From NCBI GenBank assembly GCA_030612345.1, contig JAUWOB010000013.1, positions 1 to 11,365 of the forward strand: a stretch of DNA of 11,365 bases. Direction: 5' to 3'. Source of the DNA: Dehalococcoidia bacterium (GTDB lineage: Bacteria; Chloroflexota; Dehalococcoidia; GIF9; AB-539-J10). The notes beneath the pieces were generated by a model. It did not search any database, was not told the origin of the DNA, and saw only the letters and a program-made list of their open reading frames with translations. The translations under genes and the position numbers were made by a program. Below, piece by piece: positions 1 to 7,054 of the stretch; the first letter of the stretch is position 1; every line of letters starts with the position of its first letter.

Positions 1-208
<208 letters not shown>

Positions 209-1150
209 CTAGCGTTCGGCCGAGCTCAGACCGAGGCCTAGAATGGCCTCAACTGCTCGAACGTCTTGTTCGATTTGCGCTTTTAGCTCTTCGGAAGAGG
301 AAAAGCGTTGCTCATCCCTGAGTCTTCGCACGAACTCTACCCGTATCTCTTTATTATACAAATCGCCTTCATAGTCCAACAAGTGGGTTTCCACCCTTCT
401 TTCGCCCTCTCCAAAGGTGGGACGGATGCCAATACTGGTCGCCGAAGGATATTGCCTGCCGTCTACGTGAGCGATGGTAGCATAGATGCCATTACCCGGT
501 AATGCCTGCTGCGGCATCAAGCTCAGGTTGGCGGTGGGAAATCCTAGAACTCGTCCACGTTTGTCGGATGTTACGACTTTGCCCCTCAGGTGGAAATGGC
601 GACCCATCAGCCGTTCCACCTTTGTCATATCTCCCTGGACTAATGCCTGGCGGATGAGAGTGCTGCTCACTACTTCCTCATCAATTCTATAGGGGGAAAC
701 AGCTTCCACGCTGAAGTTCATGTCCCGTCCCAGCGAGCGGAGCATGCTGATGTTGCCCTCCTGGCCTCGCCCCAGAGCAAAGTCGGGCCCCACCATGATG
801 CCACGCATCTTGAGGTGTTGCTTGATCGATGACATGAACTCCCTGGCACTTAGCCGGGCCACCCGGCGAGTGAAAGTTAGCACTGCCACTATGCTTATGC
901 CTAGCTCTTGCAGGGCTTCAACCCTGTCCTCGAGGCTGCTAAGCCAGGGCAGCTGGTTATGCGGCTGTAATACCGATTGAGGATGAGGGTTGAAGGTTAC
1001 TACTCCGCTAAGCAGGTTTTGTTCTGCTGCTCGCTGCTGTAGTTTTTCCAGGAGATAGCGATGTCCTGCATGGACACCGTCAAACACGCCTTTGGCAAGT
1101 ATTGTTTCCTGGGGGGGAGTTATCCTGGCCAGTTCCTGCCCGATCTCCAT
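209..1150 (-). CDS. ribF: Bifunctional riboflavin kinase / FAD synthetase
   Basis: Converts riboflavin to FMN and then to FAD in the cytoplasm. At 313 residues it has the usual length for prokaryotic RibF. The N-terminal nucleotidyltransferase (FAD synthetase) domain shows GVFDGVHAGH at 21-30, FNPHP at 53-57, VGPDFALG at 120-127 and SSTLIRQAL at 162-170. The C-terminal riboflavin kinase domain shows GFPTAN at 203-208, GIYA at 221-224 and ETHLLDY at 254-260, with E254 the expected catalytic base. No key motif is missing. The ATG at 1150-1148 lies 4 nt after the aroF stop, with purine-rich sequence inside the aroF end (GAGGGTGAA) as a possible ribosome site. It is a housekeeping gene in the operon with aroH, aroF and tyrS. 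The link to aromatic synthesis may be indirect, since chorismate synthase (not in this window) needs reduced FMN. Confidence 0.96.
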   Translation of the reverse strand: MEIGQELARITPPQETILAKGVFDGVHAGHRYLLEKLQQRAAEQNLLSGVVTFNPHPQSVLQPHNQLPWLSSLEDRVEALQELGISIVAVLTFTRRVARLSAREFMSSIKQHLKMRGIMVGPDFALGRGQEGNISMLRSLGRDMNFSVEAVSPYRIDEEVVSSTLIRQALVQGDMTKVERLMGRHFHLRGKVVTSDKRGRVLGFPTANLSLMPQQALPGNGIYATIAHVDGRQYPSATSIGIRPTFGEGERRVETHLLDYEGDLYNKEIRVEFVRRLRDEQRFSSSEELKAQIEQDVRAVEAILGLGLSSAER

Positions 1151-1154
1151 GGTC

Positions 1155-2198
1155 TCAGGGTTTCACCCTCGCTCTTGGAATAGCTAGCTTTCTATTCCTG
1201 GCTTCGGCTAGAGGGCGTAATTGAGACATCAGGAGACGAAAGTTATCAAAGGTGAGCGATTGAGGACCATCCGCAAGCGCCAAGTCAGGATCAGGATGGA
1301 CCTCTATGAGCAGCCCATCCGCTCCGGCAGCTACTGCCGCCAGTGCTAGCGGAGGTACCAGATACCATTTACCTGTGGCGTGACTGGGGTCGGCGATAAT
1401 GGGTAGATGGCTGAGTTTCTGGACAATCGGTATAGCATTAATGTCCATAGTATTACGGGCATAGTTTTCAAACGTTCTGATTCCCCGTTCGCAAAGAATG
1501 ACCTGCTCATTTCCTTGCACCAGAAGATACTCTGCCGCCAGCAACCATTCCTGGACGTTGCATGCCATACCACGTTTGAGCAGAACCGGCTTCCGTGTTC
1601 TTCCCACCTCATCGAGCAGAACATAGTTCTGCATGTTTCTACTGCCAATCTGGAGTATATCGGCGTATTGGGCTACCAGATCAATGTCTTCCACCGCCAT
1701 GACCTCGGTGACTACGGGCATCTGGGTTTCATCGCCCACCTGCGCGAGTAGCCTGAGTCCGACCTCGCCCAGTCCGCGAAACTCGTAGGGCGACGTGCGC
1801 GGTTTGTAGGCGCCGCCGCGCAGCACAGTGGCCCCGGCTGCTTGGACAGCCTGAGCTGTGGTGAAAAGTTGGTCCTCGCTTTCTACAGCGCAGGGTCCAG
1901 CCATGACCACTATCTCATCACCACCAACAGCTACGCCATCCAGGTCGACTATGGTGTCCTGCGGATGGAACTCCCGGCTGGCAAGTTTATAAGGTTTGCT
2001 CACAGGTATCACCTGCTCCACACCGGGAAGCGATTCCAGGGCATCGCGAAGCCCGGGGACAGGTTGCCCCACTACCCCGACGACAACGATATGTCCAATG
2101 CCATGTGGTATGTACGCCTTTAGACCAGCATCTTCGATTCTGTTCGCGACCCGGCTGATTTCATCTTGGCTGCAATCGATTCTCATGACTACAATCAT
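1155..2198 (-). CDS. aroF: 3-deoxy-7-phosphoheptulonate (DAHP) synthase, type I-beta with regulatory N-domain
   Basis: Condenses phosphoenolpyruvate with erythrose 4-phosphate, the first step of the shikimate pathway. It has 347 residues. Residues 1-70 form a ferredoxin-like (ACT-like) domain of the kind that mediates Tyr/Phe feedback inhibition in Thermotoga-type enzymes. The TIM barrel follows, with GPCAVES at 101-107 (metal ligand C103), KPRTSPY at 132-138, RNMQN at 187-191, LKRGMA at 207-212, CERGIRTFE at 236-244, DPSHATG at 270-276 (metal ligand H273) and EVHPDPD at 299-305, which should supply the Glu and Asp metal ligands. The start is well supported: a GGAGG ribosome site at 2205-2209 lies 6 nt upstream of the ATG, inside aroH. 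The ATG overlaps the aroH stop in an ATGA arrangement. The paired gene aroH acts later in the same pathway. Confidence 0.96.
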   Translation of the reverse strand: MIVVMRIDCSQDEISRVANRIEDAGLKAYIPHGIGHIVVVGVVGQPVPGLRDALESLPGVEQVIPVSKPYKLASREFHPQDTIVDLDGVAVGGDEIVVMAGPCAVESEDQLFTTAQAVQAAGATVLRGGAYKPRTSPYEFRGLGEVGLRLLAQVGDETQMPVVTEVMAVEDIDLVAQYADILQIGSRNMQNYVLLDEVGRTRKPVLLKRGMACNVQEWLLAAEYLLVQGNEQVILCERGIRTFENYARNTMDINAIPIVQKLSHLPIIADPSHATGKWYLVPPLALAAVAAGADGLLIEVHPDPDLALADGPQSLTFDNFRLLMSQLRPLAEARNRKLAIPRARVKP

Positions 2199-2578
2199 GT
2201 GTTGCCTCCAACTGGTAGTGACGTTTTGTTCTTCAGCCTCTTCGCCTCTCCTAGGTAAACATGTGTGATCTCTTCAGATCCCTTTTCAGTATTCACAAGC
2301 ATCAGAATTCTGAGACAGCGGGGCAAATCGTTGGGGACATTCATCTCATGTCCACAGAGCAGAGCCAGATTGGTTGGCCATCCTAGCCCTCGCGTCGCTG
2401 CCGCAGGAAACTCAGCATTCAGGTCCGACGTGGTGGTAAAAAAAACGGCCGCTATGTCCCTGATATCAACCTCGTTAGCCTGTGTCATCTCCATAAGCAG
2501 CTCTTCGGTTGCCGCCAAAATGCTCTCCCTGCTATTTGCCGAAACCGTGATGGCACCTCTAATGCCACAGCACTGCAA
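2195..2578 (-). CDS. aroH: Chorismate mutase, AroH class
   Basis: Rearranges chorismate to prephenate, the branch point to Phe and Tyr. It is 127 residues long, like the trimeric Bacillus subtilis AroH, and the active-site residues fall at the same numbers as in that enzyme: R7, R63, C75, E78, R90 and Y108. This identifies it as the monofunctional AroH fold rather than the helical AroQ fold. The start is TTG at 2578-2576, preceded by AAGGAG with a 10-nt spacer. No ATG lies nearby upstream in frame, and the R7 numbering supports this start. It is the first gene of the leftward operon, about 138 nt downstream of the predicted transcription start, and its stop overlaps the aroF start by 4 nt. 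Confidence 0.95.
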   Translation of the reverse strand: MQCCGIRGAITVSANSRESILAATEELLMEMTQANEVDIRDIAAVFFTTTSDLNAEFPAAATRGLGWPTNLALLCGHEMNVPNDLPRCLRILMLVNTEKGSEEITHVYLGEAKRLKNKTSLPVGGNT

Positions 2579-2673
2579 TTTGATATCGCTCCTTCTCGGT
2601 TTAGAATAATAGCCTACTGTAATAGTATTCCTCTGTCCACCTTCATATCAAGAGTCGCTGGTCCACGGTCTTG

Positions 2674-2714
2674 CCACCCTCCCATCTACTGGCGTCCTCG
2701 AATGCGAAGGGTGG
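2674..2714 (-). promoter_or_regulatory. Inverted repeat at the start of the aro operon leader
   Basis: CCACCCT at 2674-2680 and AGGGTGG at 2708-2714 are perfect 7-bp inverted repeats separated by 27 nt. On the minus strand the pair begins about 2 nt after the predicted transcription start, so it could fold as a 5'-end stem in the leader. There is no T tract after it, so it is not a simple terminator. The AGGGTGG arm resembles part of the T-box core, but the rest of that motif is absent. Function unknown. Confidence 0.35.
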
Positions 2715-2722
2715 AATTATTG

Positions 2723-2751
2723 ATTATACCTTGTATACCATTATATCGCAA
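2723..2751 (-). promoter_or_regulatory. Sigma-70-type promoter of the aroH-aroF-ribF-tyrS operon
   Basis: Read on the minus strand, TTGCGA (2751-2746) and a perfect TATAAT (2728-2723) are separated by exactly 17 nt. Transcription would start near 2716. A weaker second candidate, TTGATA-N18-TACTAT, lies downstream at 2651-2622 and would give a shorter leader. The first is preferred because of its perfect -10 box and ideal spacing. Not experimentally known. Confidence 0.6.
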
Positions 2752-3044
2752 TACGATGTACTATTTATTATGAATGTAAAGAGTTTTTTCGTCAATACCC
2801 TTTGGGCATTTCAGTGCATTTTACGAACGATTTTTGTCAAGAATCTATGGCGCCAAGAACCCCGGGCCAAAAAAAGCCAGGTGAGGAGTAACTCGAAAGC
2901 ACGCTGCTCAGCCGGGCTCAGCGAGTATGCAGCCGCGGCCCGGTGATATCATTGGCCCTTGTTCGCTTGTCTGCTGGCAACCTCAGATGTTAAGATGACA
3001 AACAACATGCGTGCACCTATCGACGATGCCCCTGATTCTTAGAT

Positions 3045-3428
3045 ATGGAAAGGGAGAGCTTTGAGGCTCTCGTCGCGAGGGCGATCGATAATCTACCTCC
3101 GGAGTTTCAGGCCAGACTGGAAAATGTCGATATTGTGGTAGAGGATTGGCCTACGCGGCGGCAGCTAAGGCAGGCCAGGCTAGATCATCCCGGCCAGTTG
3201 CTTGGCCTTTACGAGGGCGTGCCTCAAACAAGGAGGGGCCGAGGGTACGGATTGGTTTTGCCGGATAAGATAAGTATCTTTCAAAGGCCTATAGAAGCGC
3301 AATGCCGCTTTGGCCATGAAATCGAAGCAAGAATAGAGGAGGTGGTGCGGCACGAAATAGCCCACCACTTCGGTCTCGACGAAAAGACCCTGCGGCGGAT
3401 AGAGGACGAGAAGCGCCGCAGAAAGTAA
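3045..3428 (+). CDS. Small zincin-like metallopeptidase family protein (PF06262-like)
   Basis: A 127-residue protein with the zinc signature HEIAHHFG at 103-110: H103 and H107 would bind zinc, E104 would be catalytic, and D112 or E113 is the likely third ligand. This single-motif layout at the C-terminus of a roughly 120-residue protein matches the 'metallopeptidase family protein' group (formerly DUF1025). In vivo substrates of that family are largely unknown. No signal peptide or membrane segment is visible, so it is probably cytoplasmic. The C-terminus is strongly basic (KRRRK). The ATG at 3045 lacks a clear Shine-Dalgarno, but no better in-frame start exists. The next gene starts 132 nt downstream on the same strand, so co-transcription is possible but not shown. 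Confidence 0.85.
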   Translation: MERESFEALVARAIDNLPPEFQARLENVDIVVEDWPTRRQLRQARLDHPGQLLGLYEGVPQTRRGRGYGLVLPDKISIFQRPIEAQCRFGHEIEARIEEVVRHEIAHHFGLDEKTLRRIEDEKRRRK

Positions 3429-3469
3429 CGGCAGGAAGTAGCCAACAGGCATCATGGTGGCTCAGTATC

Positions 3470-3492
3470 ATACTGCCGCTATTCGGCAGTGT
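3470..3492 (+). repeat. Hairpin between the metallopeptidase and aldo/keto reductase genes
   Basis: ACTGCCG (3472-3478) and CGGCAGT (3484-3490) form a perfect 7-bp stem around a 5-nt loop, extendable by a T-G and an A-T pair. An overlapping dyad CAGTAT-C-ATACTG (3463-3475) could compete with it. There is no T run on either side, so intrinsic termination is doubtful. It may be an mRNA processing or stability structure. Confidence 0.4.
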
Positions 3493-3560
3493 TAGAGGCA
3501 AGGCCGAAGAGCTGTACGGGGCCATGCGCTGCCGCCTGACAAAGGAGGGCGAGAAACGGA

Positions 3561-4235
3561 ATGGATACTATAAGGCTGGGCAGAACGGAGATGATGGTTT
3601 CCAGACTTGGGTTCGGCGGCATCCCCATTCAGCGGGTTTCTGAGGACGAGGCTGTGGCTGTGGTTCAGAGGTGTCTCCACTTGGGCGTTACCTTTCTCGA
3701 CACAGCTAATGCCTATACCACCAGCGAGGCACACATCGGCAAAGCCATGAAGGGGCGGCGGAGAGAGGTCGTCATCGCCACCAAGTCCGCCTCTCGAGGT
3801 CGCGAAGGTGTGGAGAGCCACCTCCAGATGAGCCTGGAACGTCTGGGAGTTGATTACATCGACCTGTATCAGTTTCACGGGGTCAGTGATTTCAAGTCCC
3901 TGGAGATAGTCCTCGACCCGAAAGGACCGCTGGCGGTGCTGGCGGAGGCAAAGAAGACCGGGGTGATAAGACACATCGGCATTACCTCACACCAGATCGA
4001 CGTAGCCAAGGAAGCCGTGAAATCGGACGGTTTCGAGACCTTGATGTTTCCCTTCAACTTTGTTACCTGCGAACCGGCCGACGAACTGCTACTCCTGTGT
4101 CGACAGCATGACGTGGGCTTCATCGCCATGAAGCCACTGGCCGGCGGAGCGCTGGACTGCGTGACCATCGCCTTCAAATACCTCTTCCAGTTCCCTGACG
4201 TATTGCCGATACCTGGCATCGAAAAAACCGTCTGA
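3561..4235 (+). CDS. Aldo/keto reductase, catalytic part (first piece of a frameshifted gene)
   Basis: NAD(P)H-dependent oxidoreductase TIM barrel of the aldo/keto reductase superfamily. The catalytic tetrad is visible as D47, Y52, K75 and H106 (DTANAY, TKS, QFHG). This piece has 224 residues and ends in GIEKTV at a TGA, too early for the family (about 320-370 residues). The missing C-terminal sequence lies immediately downstream in the +1 frame. Removing one A from the A6 run at 4222-4227 restores a GIEKPSEIEEI junction and one protein of about 347 residues. A ribosome site AAAGGAGG at 3541-3548 precedes the ATG with a rather long spacer. The complete protein would belong to the ferredoxin-fused aldo/keto reductases. 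The substrate is unknown. The defect may be a homopolymer sequencing error or a real mutation. Confidence 0.88.
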   Translation: MDTIRLGRTEMMVSRLGFGGIPIQRVSEDEAVAVVQRCLHLGVTFLDTANAYTTSEAHIGKAMKGRRREVVIATKSASRGREGVESHLQMSLERLGVDYIDLYQFHGVSDFKSLEIVLDPKGPLAVLAEAKKTGVIRHIGITSHQIDVAKEAVKSDGFETLMFPFNFVTCEPADELLLLCRQHDVGFIAMKPLAGGALDCVTIAFKYLFQFPDVLPIPGIEKTV

Positions 4236-4275
4236 GATAGAGGAGATTGTCCAGATCCTTGAACAACCGCGGGAA

Positions 4276-4605
4276 ATGAGCGAGGCACAGCAATGTGAGA
4301 TGCAGCGGCTGAGAGACGAACTGGGCACCAAGTTCTGTCGTCGTTGCGATTACTGCCAGCCCTGCCCTCAAGAAATACCGATAGCGACGGTGATGGTCGT
4401 CAACACCGTCCTCAAACGGATGCCGCTGGAGCGGCTGTTGACCGGCATGTTCGCCGATGCGGTGGGGAAGGGGGCCAACTGTACTGAATGCGGCGACTGT
4501 GAGGAAAGGTGTCCCTACCATCTTCCTATTCGCGAGATGATTGTGGAGCAGGTCCAGCGCTTCCGCGCAGCGAAGCGGCAATATGAGAAGTGGACTTCTA
4601 GCTAG
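4276..4605 (+). CDS. Ferredoxin-like 4Fe-4S C-terminal domain of the aldo/keto reductase (second piece)
   Basis: The C-terminal part of the gene begun at 3561. The open frame extends back to at least 4228 and encodes PSEIEEIVQILE, which fits the last barrel helix of an aldo/keto reductase, so the ATG at 4276 is probably internal. Two cysteine clusters follow: CRRCDYCQPCP (4336-4368), and CTECGDCEERCP (near 4483-4518), which has the usual CxxCxxCxxxCP pattern of [4Fe-4S] binding. This indicates an electron-transfer domain coupled to the reductase barrel. No separate ribosome site or promoter is seen before 4276. If the frameshift is real, this piece is probably not made and the gene is a pseudogene. 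Confidence 0.82.
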   Translation: MSEAQQCEMQRLRDELGTKFCRRCDYCQPCPQEIPIATVMVVNTVLKRMPLERLLTGMFADAVGKGANCTECGDCEERCPYHLPIREMIVEQVQRFRAAKRQYEKWTSS

Positions 4606-5101
4606 TTGTTATCCCCTCACACTTATAATGCAGATTCGTCTTGTGGTATGTCCCGATCCTCCTGAGCGGCAGGGCCATTACTCAAGTGACGAACTAACCG
4701 AATGTGCTGGCGAAGGTGGCCGGCCGAGGCTGCCTTAGCCCGCAAGGGCGCTCCAGCGCGAGCTGCACAAAAACCATTTTCCAGAGCAGCGTTACTGACT
4801 TTGCCCATATCATGACGCTCCTCTTGGCATGAGATAACTCGCTGGCTATAGTCTCCAGCTTAGGTAGAGCATACACCGGCTAGAAGTCGATTCACATGCC
4901 GGATTAAACCCGTTGGGACGTTGAGGCCACAGACAGCAGTGAAAATGCTAACCAACAAGGCAGCATCAAGAACAGTATACAAGCGTTGTGTACAGGGGGC
5001 TGCGTCCCAATCATAAACTGGTTGCCTCGATTTCCCGGGCTCGCCTTGTGTTAGAAATCGATGCCACTACAGGTTCATCCTGCATTGAAAGAGACTGGAT
5101 A
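4606..5101. other. Gene-poor region upstream of the lexA promoter
   Basis: About 500 nt without a gene I can support. Two short inverted repeats abut at 4738-4759: GCCC-GCAA-GGGC, and GCGCT-CC-AGCGC, which shares bases with the first. They could act as a weak terminator region for the aldo/keto reductase gene, although no T run follows. CCGGC and GCCGG around 4873-4899 form another small dyad. Two overlapping minus-strand frames (4623-4808 and 4694-4876) have no recognisable motif or ribosome site and may be chance or a decayed gene. A tRNA-like string (AGCTTAGGTAGAGCA near 4858) lacks the rest of a cloverleaf. Confidence 0.4.
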
Positions 5102-5130
5102 TTGACAGTCCATATTCTATGTGGTACACT
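5102..5130 (+). promoter_or_regulatory. Sigma-70-type promoter of the lexA-imuB-dnaE2 cassette
   Basis: A perfect TTGACA at 5102-5107 and TACACT at 5125-5130 (4 of 6 matches) are separated by exactly 17 nt. Transcription would start near 5137, inside the SOS-like box, so LexA bound there would block initiation or early elongation. Confidence 0.72.
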
Positions 5131-5131
5131 T

Positions 5132-5150
5132 GTTCTTAGAACGAATGTTA
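5132..5150 (+). promoter_or_regulatory. Probable LexA operator (SOS box, Gram-positive type)
   Basis: GAAC-GAAT-GTTA at 5139-5150 matches GAAC-N4-GTTC at 7 of 8 half-site bases. An overlapping perfect dyad GTTC-TTA-GAAC occupies 5132-5142. Both lie directly downstream of the -10 box, across the predicted transcription start and 28 nt before the lexA ATG, which is the usual place for an autoregulatory operator. Which of the two dyads LexA binds cannot be decided from one site. Confidence 0.65.
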
Positions 5151-5177
5151 TAGAAGGGATAAAGACAGGAGGCAGCC

Positions 5178-5828
5178 ATGAGAAAACACGGGGTCAGTAA
5201 GACTAGGGAGAACATTCTTAAATTCATACATGGCTTTATCGATGAAAGAGGTTATGCACCCACCGTTAGAGACATTGTCAAGGGCTGTAATCTCAGTTCC
5301 ACGGCTGTGGTGCAGCATCATCTGCACATTTTGGAAAGGGAAGGCCACATTCATCGTGACCCCAGAGTTGTTAGAAGTATTCAGGTGGCGGAGAGGGAAA
5401 AAGGTGAAGGGGAGGACAGTTTCCTGGTGCCACTTTTGGGAGCAATTGCCGCCGGGAAACCGATTCCTGTGCCAAATGCAGATACCTGGACCAAGACACC
5501 GGAAGAGACAATCAGGCTGACCACAGATATTGTGGGAGATAGAGGCAATATCTATGCCCTGAAAGTACAGGGGACGTCTATGATTGATGGTCTTATCAAC
5601 GACGGGGATATTGTAGTCATGGACGCAACGCAAACTGCTGATGATGGGGAGACGGTAGCTGTGTGGCTCAAAGATGAGCAAGAGGTGACGCTAAAAAAGA
5701 TCTACCGTGAACCAGGTCGCATTCGCCTTCAGCCGGCCAATATTGAGATGGAGCCCATGTATACCAGGCCTGAGAATGTTGAGGTGCAGGGGAAAGTGGT
5801 TGCTGTTCTGAGAAGACTGGACCAGTAG
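5178..5828 (+). CDS. lexA: LexA repressor / self-cleaving SOS regulator
   Basis: Transcriptional repressor of the SOS regulon, inactivated by RecA-stimulated self-cleavage. It has 216 residues. Residues 1-65 form the winged helix-turn-helix (YAPTVRDIVKGCNLSSTAVV at 26-45). A short acidic linker follows, then the S24 peptidase domain. The Ala-Gly cleavage bond is A92-G93 in GAIAAGKP. The catalytic serine is S134 (QGTSMIDG) and the general-base lysine is K173 (EVTLKK). All are present, so it should be an active self-cleaving repressor. The start is strongly supported by AGGAGG at 5167-5172 with a 5-nt spacer. An SOS-like box sits in its own promoter. imuB starts 14 nt after its stop with a very similar ribosome site, so lexA heads the mutagenesis operon. 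Confidence 0.96.
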   Translation: MRKHGVSKTRENILKFIHGFIDERGYAPTVRDIVKGCNLSSTAVVQHHLHILEREGHIHRDPRVVRSIQVAEREKGEGEDSFLVPLLGAIAAGKPIPVPNADTWTKTPEETIRLTTDIVGDRGNIYALKVQGTSMIDGLINDGDIVVMDATQTADDGETVAVWLKDEQEVTLKKIYREPGRIRLQPANIEMEPMYTRPENVEVQGKVVAVLRRLDQ

Positions 5829-5842
5829 TTAGGGAGGCAGTG

Positions 5843-7051
5843 ATGAGACTTGGCTGTTTCTTTTTTCCTCATTTTCCTGTTCAGGTCGAGGCAAGAGGGG
5901 ATGAGACATTGAGGGGCAGGCCGATTATTATTGGAGGCCTGCCTTATGAGCGAAAAACAGTTTATGATATTTCACAGGAAGCCTTAGACTGTGGCATCAG
6001 GACAGGCATGCCCCTGAGAGAGGCATATGCTCTATGCCCGCAAGGGTTATTCCTGCCCTTGGACGAAGAGAATTACAGCCAGGCCTTTACCGCTATTCTA
6101 ACTCTCCTGGCGGATTACAGCCCATTGGTGGAAGCAGGCGCTCCGGGTACTGCTTTCATTGATTTAAGCTATGAATCCAGTGAGCGCCGATTTGCCGCAG
6201 AGATTGCACAGTTAATCGAGAAGCTTTTCCACCTTCACTCTCTCATATCCGTGGCCTCAAATAAATTCGCGGCCTGGGCAGCCAGTCAGGTGGCCGGGCC
6301 AGGGGAGGTCATCGTTATTCCTGAGGGAGAGGAAAGGGATTTTCTCAAGGCCCTGCCTGTGTGTCTTCTACCTGCCTCATCCAGAACGCTGGAGTGGCTT
6401 GAATTGCTCGGCATCTGTCGCATGGGACAGCTGGTCAGTCTGTCCTCGCCAGCAGTCAGCCTGGAATTTGGCAAAGAGGGTGAGCGGTTATGGGCACTGG
6501 CTAATGGCATTGATGGGTCAAGATTAATTCCATGGAGTGAAGCGCCAATGCTGAAAGAGCAGATTTGTTTTGAGCCTGGGGCGGAGACCGTTGCTAAAGT
6601 TCTGGCCAGTGGAGATGAGCTTCTAACCAGGTTAAGCCAGCAATTGAAGGAACGCTGGCAATGCTGCCTCCGGCTAATAATATCCCTGCATCTTAGCAAT
6701 GACCATATCGTGGAACGAGTGGTTCATTTCAAAGAAGCGACTTCCTCACGAGAGATGATGTTACGCCACTTGAAGCATTGCCTGGAAAGAGCCAAATTCA
6801 CAGCTCCCGTAAGCGAAATGAGGCTGACCGTGACTGATTTATGCCCTGAAAGCGGTAGGCAAGCCTCGATTTCGTCGGTATTCATAGATGAGCCGCTGCG
6901 GCGCAGGGAAGGGCCGAGCGCAGAATCATTGTGCTCGGCGATAAGCTGGCTGCGAAAAAGGTATGGCAGATGGGTAGTGGGCAGGATGCTGGCTAAACAG
7001 AATAGCGCATTACCGGAGGATTCCTTTTCCTTCACCGGATTTGATCTCTAA
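5843..7051 (+). CDS. imuB: ImuB-like Y-family polymerase homologue lacking catalytic acids
   Basis: A 402-residue protein of the UmuC/DinB fold, homologous to ImuB, the adaptor that links DnaE2 to the replication clamp. Typical Y-family landmarks remain: VYDISQEALDCGIRTGMPLREA at 40-61 (finger region) and YSPLVE at 92-97. The metal-binding acids are gone. Motif I reads FFPHFPVQVE (F7 and P9 where D7 and D9 stand in Dpo4), and the usual SIDEAFLDL reads APGTAFIDL at 100-108 (G102 and T103 for the catalytic Asp-Glu). A non-catalytic scaffolding role follows by analogy with ImuB. I see no clear clamp-binding QLxLF motif at the C-terminus. The ATG at 5843 is preferred, with GGGAGG at 5832-5837 and a 5-nt spacer; a GTG at 5840 adds one residue. 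The next gene begins 3 nt after its stop. No imuA is adjacent. Confidence 0.87.
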   Translation: MRLGCFFFPHFPVQVEARGDETLRGRPIIIGGLPYERKTVYDISQEALDCGIRTGMPLREAYALCPQGLFLPLDEENYSQAFTAILTLLADYSPLVEAGAPGTAFIDLSYESSERRFAAEIAQLIEKLFHLHSLISVASNKFAAWAASQVAGPGEVIVIPEGEERDFLKALPVCLLPASSRTLEWLELLGICRMGQLVSLSSPAVSLEFGKEGERLWALANGIDGSRLIPWSEAPMLKEQICFEPGAETVAKVLASGDELLTRLSQQLKERWQCCLRLIISLHLSNDHIVERVVHFKEATSSREMMLRHLKHCLERAKFTAPVSEMRLTVTDLCPESGRQASISSVFIDEPLRRREGPSAESLCSAISWLRKRYGRWVVGRMLAKQNSALPEDSFSFTGFDL

Positions 7052-7054
7052 GAG

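Larger units (their letters stand above)
2579..3044. other. Divergent intergenic region between the aro operon and the metallopeptidase gene
   Basis: 466 nt without a convincing gene. The left part (2579-2716) is the predicted leader of the leftward operon, and 2716-2830 is AT-rich and holds its promoter. An open frame at 2671-2946 (+) encodes a compositionally odd 91-residue product with no recognisable domain and no ribosome site, so I do not call it. At 2906-2943 there is a GC-rich patch with a repeated GCTCAGC and a 6-bp inverted pair (CCGGGC at 2912-2917, GCCCGG at 2938-2943), with no T tract after it. For the plus-strand gene at 3045 only a weak promoter can be proposed (TTGTCT-N18-TAAGAT, just after 2960), and no clear ribosome site is seen. 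Confidence 0.5.

Noticed and set aside
2660..2720. T-box riboswitch suggested by AGGGTGG in the aro leader near tyrS
   Set aside because: Only the first half of the T-box core matches; the ACCGCG part, a specifier stem and an antiterminator/terminator pair are not visible, and the predicted leader is too short before the motif.
2671..2946. 91-residue plus-strand frame in the aro/metallopeptidase gap
   Set aside because: It crosses the strong minus-strand promoter and a GC-rich low-complexity patch, has no ribosome site, and the product has no recognisable motif.
3470..3492. Rho-independent terminator after the metallopeptidase gene
   Set aside because: The hairpin is good but no T run follows on either strand.
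4219..4235. Programmed -1 frameshifting at A-AAA-AAC
   Set aside because: The downstream frame is offset by +1, so a -1 slip leads to the wrong frame; A6 is also short for efficient transcriptional slippage.
4855..4925. tRNA-like string around AGCTTAGGTAGAGCA
   Set aside because: The D-loop is too short, and no anticodon arm, T arm or matching acceptor ends can be folded.
6407..6448. QLVSL in the ImuB-like protein as a beta-clamp motif
   Set aside because: It lies in the helix-hairpin-helix-like region (LGICRMGQLVSL) where such a sequence is part of the Y-family fold.
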